Of a stretch of DNA of 64,000 bases, positions 37,401 through 49,400 are shown piece by piece. This DNA is from Petaurus breviceps papuanus (taxonomy: Eukaryota; Chordata; Mammalia; Diprotodontia; Petauridae), in NCBI GenBank assembly GCA_028583685.1, contig JAMXIF010001253.1, positions 35,989,088 through 36,053,087 of the forward strand, written 5' to 3'. The number at the start of each line of letters is the position of its first letter. Position 1 is the first letter of the stretch. The position numbers and the translations under genes were made by a program. The notes under the pieces are model-generated. The model had not been told where the DNA came from. It saw only the letters and a list, made by a program, of their open reading frames with translations, and searched no databases.

Positions 37401-40400
37401 TCTGAAAATATGTTATTTCCTGTGGCAATAAATATAAGTTTCCTTAACTTAGGGACTGCCATTTTTATCTGTGTATCTCTAGCACATATTACATTGTATG
37501 TTATTAAAGAAAATTTGTTGCGTGAATGACTAAAATGGTATTTTAAGAAGATTAAGCTGGTGGCAATATGTAAGAATGAGAGGCTGGTAGTAGGAAGACC
37601 AATTAAGAGACCACTTGAAACAAGAAGCAGGCCATGAAGTAAGGGCCCAAGCTTGAGTGGTGGAAATAGGAATGATAAGGAAAAAAAATACATGCAAGAC
37701 ATGCTGTAAAGGAAGACTCAAAATTAATGAGTTAACAGATTGGATGTGGAGGACAAGGAAGATGGAGGAATCAAACACAGCTGACTACTGCTACAGTATT
37801 ACTATTAACAGAACTAAGTAAGTTAAGAGGGGAAAGCAACATTGAGACACTCTGGGATTACTTTTACATGGATCAACTTTTGGATAATATCAAGAAATGA
37901 AAGGAATGCAGCCACAAATGTAGAATAGGATATCAGGAGAAGAGTTAGAACCAGAGATATAGACTTCAGGTGACAGGTGGAACCATGAATTGGAAACAGA
38001 ATATACATAAAGATAGGAAAAAAGAGATGAAGACTGATTATTGGAGTTCAAATATATAAATGATAGCAAAAGTGCTTTTAAAATGGTCTTTGATATTTTA
38101 ATCTTTAATGGTTAGTATTATTCATATGTCCTTTTGGAAAATACAACAAACTTTCATTTTATTAAGCAACAAAGTTGGATCTATTCTTTTACTCAAGAAA
38201 AGGAAGAAAAGAAAAAAAAAGTAAAGAAGAAAGGAAGGAAGGAAGGAAGGAAGGAAGGAAGGAAGGAAGGAAGGAAGGAAGGAAGGAAGGAAGGGAGGGA
38301 GGGAGGGAGGGAGGGAGGAAAGAAGGAAGAGGACTGGTACAAGGAACTCATAAGTAAGGAAATTCCCTCCAGGACTGCAAGTCAGCTGATCTCCAGTTTA
38401 TAATCTTAAAGAACTGCCTAGACCAGAGGAGTGTCAGATGTGTCCAAACCAAATTAAAATGTAATTGAGAAATGTTTGACAAAATTTAACAACATAGATA
38501 ATGTTAATTTGTGGTTTTCTAGAGATCTGTTTTTATTTGAGCTTAGCACCACTGGTCTAGAACATTGACAGCCCATAAGTGTCCCAGGCTGCACTTTGAA
38601 ACCAGTTTTTCCTGGCTACAAGGCCAGCTCTCTATCCACTATGCCATGCAACCTATGCTTTTACTCTTATAAAGGAGAAAACTATTGTCCAAATGTCTCC
38701 CCCTTTTTATTTCCTATTTTTAAAAAAAGGTACTGAATCATAAATTTTTCTTTTACTTTTAACAGAAAATATATACATTAGTTTTTATGTTAAGAAATAG
38801 TTTTTTGGAGCAAGATATCTTAATTTTGCATGCAAGCAGAAGACTTTACCGTAATAATATCTCTGCATCACGATATCCAATGGGATGTACTGGTATTTGG
38901 GGGATTCCCACTGCTTCATTTTCTGCATACCTGAAGGTGTATTCTGAAAAACCAAGTGCATTTTCTAAGTAATATGCCACTTTCTATTTCACAAAGTTAA
39001 AATTCTGATTATTCTTCATAAATTAAAGGTAAAATAGAGTGCAGACACAATTAATTTTCATTTTCCACCATCCCCACCCTCAGGGCTTTTGAATAAGAGA
39101 AAAAGGCAATATGTAAGGATTCATTTCCATTTTTCATAGATATTATTCTCACATTATTATATTCTGAGAGATAATATGACATAATGAATAGAGACATGGC
39201 CTTGTAACCATTTGGAAAGATCTAGGTTCAAGGCCTGCCTCTAACACAAATTGGCTCTGTGACTCTGGGCAAGGAACTTAGATGTTCAGTACTCTAGGTA
39301 CATCTATTCACCCTACATTGGAAAAGGAAGCTTCTTCATTCAGGAGTTCCCCAGACCAATGAAATCACAAGTCCAAAACCCATCCCACCTATTACATTGT
39401 TATATACTATCATCACTACATCTTCTATACTATCCATAGTTTCTGCAATAAAAAAGTTGTAACTTTTTCACATTTATCATATAAGACTTTTTAAAAATTT
39501 GCTTAAATTCAACTTTTTTTACTCTTTATATATAATTCTCTTTTGATACTTAGATAATTTAAATCCCTAGGGAAGTTCTGAATTTCTGAATGGAACATCT
39601 GCTATAAAACAAATGATGGGAACAGAGAATTTGGCCAATATAAACTAGAAAGAATGAGGAAAAGGGGTAAAATGCAATACAAAAAGACGCATTTATAAAG
39701 ATCTTGTTGAAATAAAAAGTTTTCCCTCTAGATAATGAAAAATCTTTGTAAACTTTTAAAACACTTTGGTATCTCTTTCAAACAGAAATGTGATATTTGA
39801 TTGAAGTAAAAAAAAAAAGATTAGCAAAAGACTTAATTCATTCAAACTCAACATTAAGTGACTGTTACTCTGGGCCAGGTACTGATCTACACTAGGAATG
39901 AAAACATAAAAGTGATGCAGACCCTATTCTGAAGGAGTTTACATTTTCCCAGAGGAAATTGTTCTTGTTCAGTCATTCAGTTGAGTCTGACTCTTTGTGA
40001 TTCCATGGACCATAGCATTCCAGGCCCTTCTATCCAAAGGGAAATAACACAAATAAATTTAAGTAAATAGAAAATAATATGCAAAATATTTAGAATGTAA
40101 CTTCTAGGGTAGGGCAGCTGGGTGGTACAATTGATAGAGCACCAGGCCTAGAGTCAGGAAGACTCATTTTCCTGGATTCAAATATGTCCTCAGTCATTTA
40201 CTAGCCCCATGACTTTGGACAAGTCACTTAACTCTGTTTGCCTCAGTTTCCTCATGTGTAAAATGAGCTAGACAAGGAAACAGCAAACCACTCCAGCATC
40301 TTTGACAAGAAAACCCCAAATGAGGTCAGGAAGAATCGGACCCACCTGGAATAACTGAACAACATCAATTTCAAATGTGGCAAAGAGAACACTAACAACA

Positions 40401-43400
40401 GATGGAACAGGCCTCCTGTAGATATGTGATGGCACTTGAGGGAAGGGAAGGAAGGAAGCATTTATTCAGCACCCACTCTATGCCAGGCACTGTGCTAAGT
40501 GACTTACCAAGGGTCACACAGCAATTACGTGTCTGACACTTGATCTGAACTGAGGTCTTCCTGATCCCAGGGTCCATGCTCCAGGCAAGACTTACAAAGA
40601 ATTAGGTATTACAACAGGCAGAAGTGAGGTGGTGAGACTGGGAGGCCAGCCTGAGCAAAAGTACAAATATGAAAGATGAAAAGTTGCACACCAAGTTGGG
40701 CCAATTTGGCTGGAATGTGGAGCATATAAAGGGAGTAAGGTGAAGTTAGTATAGAGAGATAGGCAGGAGCCAGATTGTGAAGAGTTTTAAATGAATTTAT
40801 AGATTTGACCCTAGAGGAAATAGAGAGCCATTGAAGCTTCTTGAGAAGAGGAATAACAGCAGATCTGGGCTTTAGGAAATTCAGCTTTGCCGTGGTACGG
40901 TAGAGGGACAAGACTGCAAGTAATGAGACCAATTAGGAGGCTAATATAATAGTCCAGGTGAGAAGCGATGAATGCCTAAACTAGGGTGGTGACTTCAATA
41001 ATGGAGAGAAGGGACAAATTGAGAGAATTGGGGGAAGTAGAACTGGAAAGAGTTGACAAATGATTGGAAATGAAGGTTGAGGAAAAGAAGTAAATTGAAG
41101 ATGATTCTGAAAGTATAAACCTGAGTGACTGGAAGGATGGTGGTATCCTCAACAGAAACAGGGAAGGTAGAAAATGGAATAGGTTTTTGGGAAAAGAGAA
41201 TGGATTTTACTTTGGACACATAAAGTTTCTATACCTATGGGACATCAGAAGGAGATGTCTTGAAGGAGGCTGCAGATGTGGGGCTTGAGTTTAGCAGAGT
41301 CGTGGACTGCATTTAGGAGTTAAGTGCATAGATATGATTATTGACCAAATGGGACCTGATGAAATTACTAACAGACTATAAAGACAGAAGAGGAGAGGGC
41401 CAACAGAGAGCTAAGGTAGGTATAACCATGAGTGGGGATGAGGGTAGAACTTGGATGATGATTTAACAAACAAGAAGAACCAGTCACGAAAACCCAGGAA
41501 AAAGAATGCATTCAGGAGCTGTTGTTCATCTTTTGTACTCGAAGAGGACCAATGGCATCAAGATGTTGGGGTCAAGGTACAGTGTGTTTAACTATGCCTG
41601 ATAAGTTCAATATGAGCTTGGAAGGCTCTAGCACAGGTCAAAAAACTCCATTTGAACATTTGGGTTGGAGAGGTCTCTAGATTTCTACATCTCATATTTT
41701 CTCTGTGCTGCTGTGATTCTGCTTTGTTCATAGAGCACAGAGCCTTCTTTGTTGTGGACACGTGGTCCTGTGCCAGCATCCCCCATGTCTCACTATCGAT
41801 ACGAAAGTTCTTCAGAGAGACCTTGAGAGTGTCCTGATGATTGATCTCCATGTGAGTTCTTGCATGCAAGTTCTCCATAAAATAGTCTTTTAGGTAAATT
41901 TATGTTAGGCATTCAAGCCCATCAGCATTACACTCTCTGCAGTAGAATTTGAATGCTTGGCAGTTCAGCTAGAGAGAGGACCTAAGTGTCTGATACTTTA
42001 TTTTGCCAGGTAATCTTCAGAATCTTCCTAAGATAATTCAAATGTAGGATCCTAGAGTATGATGTGGTCAATACTGTCAAATACAGTACCTCATCAATAT
42101 CCTCAATAGCCTCTGTCCATCTGACTGGAGGGCTGGAAGGTGGGGCAAAAACTTCCCCCCAAAGATCTCATTTAAAGAAGGTCCAAAAGTCCAGTCAACT
42201 TTTTCCTTCCCACTAGCCACACTCCTTGGATTCAACTTCTGCACCATCATGTCCCTGAACCATGCATTGTCTCCCCACACACTTTTTAACTTCCTTATGT
42301 GTATTATCTTCCCTATTAGACTCTAAGCTCCCTGAGGGCAGAAACGGTTTTTTCCTCCTAAGTTGTATTCCCAGCACTTAGCACAATGCCTACCACCTAG
42401 AAAGTGCATAATATTTTGTATTGTATTACATTGTGTTGCATCATAACAGGAAGTCAGAAAGGATAAAGACAAAGAAAATCAACAGGTCCTAGAATCCACC
42501 ATTCTAAGGTCTGTTATTCTGGCAGGTATTTTGGAGGTTTGGAAAAACAAGGGTTGGTTCACCAATACTGTATTCTCCACACTCTAAACACATAGACAGG
42601 TGTGAATTTCAGGCACTAAATACAGTATTACCATAGCTATCAAAGCAAGCACTCTCCTATATAATTATGTTATTCATACTAACATTGATATGATACATGA
42701 AAAAGTATTTTGAAGTATTTAATAAAGGCCATTTAAGTATTTAACTTCTCTGGACACCTCTATTTCCCCATCTATAACATGAAGGATTTGGAGTAAATGA
42801 TCTCTAAATCACAAATAATTTTATGAATCCAGGATGTTATTTTAATCTTTACCCCCAAATGTGTATGTTGCCATTAAATCAGGAGGGCCGGTGATACTCT
42901 GGAAAGGTGCAAAATTTGTAACAGGTATGTTGCTCACCTTTAGCTGGGTACCCTGGAGTGAGAGGATCACCTGCTCCATTCAGATTTAATACATTCCCTC
43001 GCTGGGCGACATCTCCAGGAAGGTTCCATCCACTGGGATAAGGCTGTACCCCAGGAGCAAGGTAATCAGCTGGATCTGAGTACAAGATAATCCCTATGGC
43101 TCCAGCTAACATGGCATTCTTAACCTGAAAAGCCAGAGTAAAACAGATAAAGCCAATATGCCAACATGTGATTACTTCAGCCAACTTTGACTCTCCTGCC
43201 TCCCTTACACCTAGTTATTGAATACTGCTGCTTCTACCATCACAGATTCTAACCGTTTTTCTTACCTTCAGTCTATTCCTTCTCCAATCCATTCTCCAAG
43301 AGGGGGAATTGCAGCACAGCAGAAAAAGCATAGAATTTGGTGTTAAAACACATGAGCTCTAATCCCAGTTCTGCTACTTACTACCTAGCTTCAGTTTCCT

Positions 43401-46400
43401 CATCTGTAAAATGGGTCTTATATACATTTTACCTACCTGACAGAGTGGTTTGGATGTTGGAAAAGCACTTTGTAAACCTTAAAACACGACTCATACATCT
43501 GTGATCCCAATTATTTTTACATTTGCAACCTTTGGAAAATTACTTTTTTCATTGATTGGTCAAGCTCTCATTGTCTCAGAATGATTTGGCCAGAAACACT
43601 GAGGATCTTCTCCTCTCAGATCTCAGATCTCTTTTTTTTTGACTAGGTAAAGAGGCCTTTCTCTGCCTCATTTCTTATTAAGCCTCAATCACTGAATGGG
43701 CACTGCCTCAGTCAAACTGAGACATGTTAAAGTCTTAGCTAGAAAAGGCCAAGGTCTCCCACTGTGTTCTGGGCCATCTCCAGTCGTCCTGATCTTTATC
43801 TGGCTATGGACCCAAATGGCTCTAGAGGAGAACGTGAGGCTCGTGTCTTTGTATAGCCTTCCCTCACTTAAATCCAATTCACCTGCAAGTCATGGCATCA
43901 CCTTCCTGATGTGATGGTCCTCTTCAAAAAGGAAGGACAAACAACAACTTCTCTGGATACCTCAGTGTCTGCATCCATAACATAAAGGGTTTAGAGTATA
44001 TGACTTCTAAGGTTCCTTTCAAAACTCAAGGTCTATGAATAATATTATTCTATTATCCTAAACCAGAGTAATCTCCCTAATAATCTGCTATTAATGTGTT
44101 ATTTCTCTTTGTTAAAAAAATTCAGTCCACCTCCATTCCCCTATCCACCTTGCTTATCAGGTAGAGTATAAACTCTTCAGCCTGCCATTCAAGACCCTAT
44201 ATAATCTGTCTCTCACGGTTTCATTTCATTCATTCAGTCATTTATTTTCACCCACTCATTTATTCTGCATTCCAGTCAAACTAGGCTTTACTCCCATTTT
44301 AGTGTTCTTTTCTTTCCCTGTGCCTTTGTTCATATTGCTAAATTTCTCCCTTTCTTTTAAGCCTAACTCAGATGCTGCCTCCTCCTCCAGGAAGCCTTCC
44401 CTGACTTCTCTCACCTTCATCCTCAGGCTTTATGAAAATAATCTCATCTTCTTCAAATTTCTTAAAGCACTTTGACTAGATCTTTCCCTCTTATTATTAT
44501 AATAGCTACCATTTATATAACTATGTGCCAGGAATTGTGCTAAGCACTTTACTAATATTATTTCATTTGAGTCTCAAATGCTGTGAGGTAGGCACTATTA
44601 TTTTACCCTTGTTTTACAGATGGAAACTGAGGCAGACAGAGGGCTGAATGACTTGTCCATGGTCACAAAGGTAGTGAGTATCTGTGACTGGCTTTGAACT
44701 CTGGTCTTCCTCACTCCAGGTCAAGAGTTCTACCCATTGTACCACCCAGCTGCACTTATCACAGTTATTAGGTATACTTGCCCTTTTCCTATTAAAGTCT
44801 ATATTCCCACAGGATATAGCCTGAGTCCTACACATCTCTTTGGTTCTGAATTTAGCAAATTACCTTATGCAGAGTACGTACTTTTAAAATGTTTAACTGA
44901 ATTAAAACTAAAAAGAGCTCAAGAAGCAGAGTGATTTGGTCGATAGGGAGTTGGGACTCAGTGGCAGAAAGACCTGGATTCAAGTCCTGTATCGGCCCCA
45001 CATATCGACTGTGTGACCCCGAACAAGTTACGATCTCTTGGTGCCCAGACAACTCGCTAAGACCATCAAATGCAGAAAAGGGCCAATTTGCATGGGTGGA
45101 TGGGGTTTCCTCAGAGAGTGTTCTCAATATGAACAAAATCAGGTTCAGTCAAAAACAACAGTGTCAAAGTAAAAAATCCAAGCTAATCCATCATATCAAG
45201 GAATGAAAGATCCATGAGGTTCCTACTTTCCTAAAATCTGAGCTATCTAAAAACATACCAGGTTGCCTCTAAGACAATGAACACATAATGTTACTAGAGA
45301 TATTCAAGTAGAAGTATCATGACTACCTTAGTCAGAGATGCTATGGAAGAAATTCATTCTTCCACTGAGGGGGTGGTTTCTAGGACCATATGATCATGGA
45401 TGTAGAGCTGGAAGGGATCAGTGAGGTTATCAAGTCAAAACCCTCATCTCAGAAATGAGAAAACTGAGGCCCAGGCAAATTAAGGAGCTTACCCAAAGTT
45501 GTACAGGTAGTTAATATCATGTTTTGAAATGAGGTGCTCTGATTCATGAGGCAGGGCTTTTTCTGTTCTTCTATGATAATCTCTCTTCCAAAGGTCTCTT
45601 CCAATTCTAAAGAGTCTATGAACCTAAATGCACTTCAGTCAAGTGCTCAATATTTAAACTGCCCTTCATTATAGATACCTCTATTAACATTCCAACAGGG
45701 CTTATAGATATTTTAATACATAATATATATTATATTATACATATTATATATAATATAATAAATATAGATACGTCAATTAATATTCAAACAGGGCTTTCTC
45801 TGCAACAAGAGCATCCAACATGAATAACATTTTGGGAGAGATTTCTACAACTACCATTCCTATTCATTATCTACATTTCAGATAAAATAACCTTCCTCCT
45901 GTTCCCCAAAATGATATCTTACTTTATTTCCTCTGAATATTTTTCCATATCTAGCAATAACAATCTTTCCACTACAGTTGATTTTCATGTCCCGTTCTAG
46001 CTTGAAAAAGTCTTCAGTACGAGCATAGTTCACATAAATAAGTTCTCCCTGGATGAAAAAAATACAAGATCGCAGTCTTAAAATTTAACTTAGAGTATCA
46101 TTAAGGAGTCAATCAAAGAATCAATTTATACCATAATACAACATAACCACAAATTGCCTTTCCATTTTCATTATATATTTTGGTCCATATTTATGTTGGT
46201 GACTTGCCACGTCAGAAAAGAGACAACACATGGAAAACATTTTAATAATTTAATAATTTAGTTTCAAGTGATATTAATGATTTTCACTAAAAAAAGTGAA
46301 AAAAATAAAATCCATTAAAAATCTAAACATGGCATTATTTTAAGAATTTATCTTATAAAAAGGTCAAAAGTTAGCTCAAAATGCATGAATGAAAAATAAT

Positions 46401-49400
46401 TAAATGCTTATTATGTGCCAAGCACTCACTGCTCTGAGCACAGGGGATGCAAAAGGAAAATCAAAACAAAAACCAATGCTTTCCTTCAAAAAGCTTATGT
46501 TCTTATACAAGGAAATAATTCAATAGTAGGGGAATAGTGGCTTCCCACTGGCACAAATAGGTTTGGGGTATTGTGATTTGAAAAATTACAGGAAATGACT
46601 GGAGTCATTGACACACTCTTTCAAGGAGCAAGGACAATCCTGATTTAATTATAGTTCCTGAATTAGAAAGGGGAAAGGGAGGGCTCCTAAGTTATGTACC
46701 TGGCAGCAGGGAGGCAGATGAGAAGATGGCCAGGGATTAAAGAGAAGCAAAGCTGCCAGGACCTGCTTAGATATAGATGTCCATTATTATGTGTCACACT
46801 CACCAATCAGGATACAGGTGGGAGGAAGGGGAAATGGTAAAGTTCTGAACACAAAAGAGTTATAATACTATTACCAAGCAAGAACAGATAACCTTTTCTG
46901 ACTATGAGGGTGTATTCAACAGTTTATCTCTTTCTTACTTCCAAGGACAGTATCTAATTCCCCAGGGCCTGTGCTTCACTGAACCTTAGCCCATGTATGA
47001 AATGTTACATAAACTTAAAAGGTGATTCCTCGGGGTCAGTTAGTCTATAACATGAGCTTAGATCTCTACACAAGATTTCATATCACCAAAGAATTTTTTT
47101 TAAGTTTTCAAAAGTCCATATCTTTTACTTTACCTCTGGCACGCCTTGGGCTGAGAAAGCATTATATGGTGGGACAATCTCTGAAACATTTTCATATCCA
47201 TCTGGGGGTATCTCAAAAAATGAAGTATTGAATATCTAGGAGAGAGGATATAGTAAGTTTTAATGGATGGCTCTATGTTATAAACAATGACCCATTTTGC
47301 TCAGAAGTATATATAAAAGAGCAATGCTCCCCATCTTACCCTTAGTACCATGTGTAATTCAAAGAGAAAATTTTATTAAGGGCATTGAAGAAAGAATTTC
47401 ATTACTGTAATCACCAACTCAAAATGTCCACAACCCAACTTATTATCTTTACCCCCCCCAAAATCACTTCTCTATCATAACATCATAGCATCATCTCTAT
47501 TTCTGTCAATGGTATCACTGGAGCATTCATTTAATGATTAATGTTTGATATTGTGTCATCAACAATTCCCACTCCCTGAATCACCCAAATTCAATAATTC
47601 ATAAGCCCCATTTTCCCCTTTCTCTTGAATCAGTCTCCTCCTTTCTATTTGCACTGCTACCATCCTATTTACCTATTTGCTTTTATTACCACATGCCTAG
47701 ACCATTGGAAAAACCTTCTGATCCATCTTCTTGCTTCCACTTCTCTTTCCTCTTCAATCCATCCCTCACACCACTTCCAGATTAATCTTCCTTTAGCACA
47801 TCACCCCAGATTGACAATAATTCAGATTTTGATCCATTCCACTTGCTAATTCATTATAGAATAGTCCTGTCTAATTTAAAAAATAATCACAGTTCCACTT
47901 CACCTCGATTCCATGTTCGTCAACAACTGAGATATAGTTGGGATTTGTGTCATTAGGATAAGAAAGGAGGACATCATAATAAACCAATTCAGCAGAGTCC
48001 AGTCCAAATATCTTCCACTGACTTTGGATTTGCTTTGCAAGAAGAAAATTCTGCTTTGTTCCTGCCAGATGAGGGAGCTTTGTAAATGAACTAAAATGAA
48101 ACCAAAATACATTGTGAGGTGAACACTGACTACATTAAAATTAAGAGCATATACATCATCCACATTACAATGAGAGCTTACTTGAGCAAATAATCAAAGT
48201 AGATGGGCTTATTTATGCTCGTGTCATTTTTTTTTGGTCAAAGCCTGAAGCCAGACTTTTCTAGACATACATGATCCTTAGAATATTTAGTAAGTACACT
48301 GCTACTTTCACAAGTGTTTCTAGAACTAGTCACCTTGATTGGAGTCTAGTTCCAGTGAACAGTGCAAAAGGATGGGGCAAAGGTAGATTCTGGGAACAAC
48401 ACTATGATCCATAATCATGTCTGCAGCTCAAATGTCTTCTGTACCAAGAAAAACACTTCTTACTGTCAATCAGGAAACAGGGAAAGAGATTTTTAAGAGA
48501 AAATTCTCTCAGAATTTGCCAAAATGAGGTCAGGCAATTCTGGATTTGACTCACCAGTACATTGTTTATGGAAGTGCTCTGGTGTATTAAATTTCAGGAT
48601 GCAATAGAATTGTTTCAGGGCTATGACCTCATGAAACTAATAAGATCTGCTTTGTTTAAGACTTAGACACTGTTTAAAGAAACATTTTCAGGCCCTTCTT
48701 TTTGGGTCACTGGTCCCTTCTAGGATTATTTGGTCATTCAGAGGACAACTGGACAAAACCAAAAAGATATTTTCTTGGGCAGAGGTTCCCAAACTTATGT
48801 GGTTTACTGCCTCCTTTAAAAAATATATTATTCAGCAACCCTTGGAAATCTACTTTCTTTAACCCTTTAATATTTTTTTGAAATCTACATCATTTCATAT
48901 ATATATATGCATATATATGCATCTTAAATTTAATAATTTATTGTAAATTTTTAGGGGTTTTCCTGGACTAAAATTTTGATGACACAATATCGTGTCATGA
49001 AATCGTATTGTATTGTAAACAAGTCATAATACAAACATATTTCTGCCATTACATGCTGGACTTCCCAACAATGTTCAAAACACTTGCCAGTCAACACTTG
49101 CTTGTTAAGACCTGTTGGTGAACTTGACCACTGATCAGTTCTAACTTGCACTATGGGTGTTTATTTGGAAAATAATGTAATCACAATGATTTTAACTCTG
49201 TTACAAAACACTTGAAACATCTATGAATGGTGTTTAAAAATTTTCTTATCTTCTCGTCTTTTCTTGTGCTTCCACTTCCCCCTTATTTTTATTCAACACC
49301 CTGCAATTGTGTACACTGCTACTACCACCCCCTGGATCATTCTAGTGCCCCCTAGAAGCTGTATAGCTCACTTTGGAAACCTATAGTCTAATGGAAGGGC

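Noticed and set aside
38220-38320. CRISPR-like array
   Set aside because: The regular repeat is a plain microsatellite without spacers; the genome is vertebrate.
38134-38403. K/E/G/R-repeat protein
   Set aside because: Product of the (GGAA)n and (GGGA)n microsatellite.
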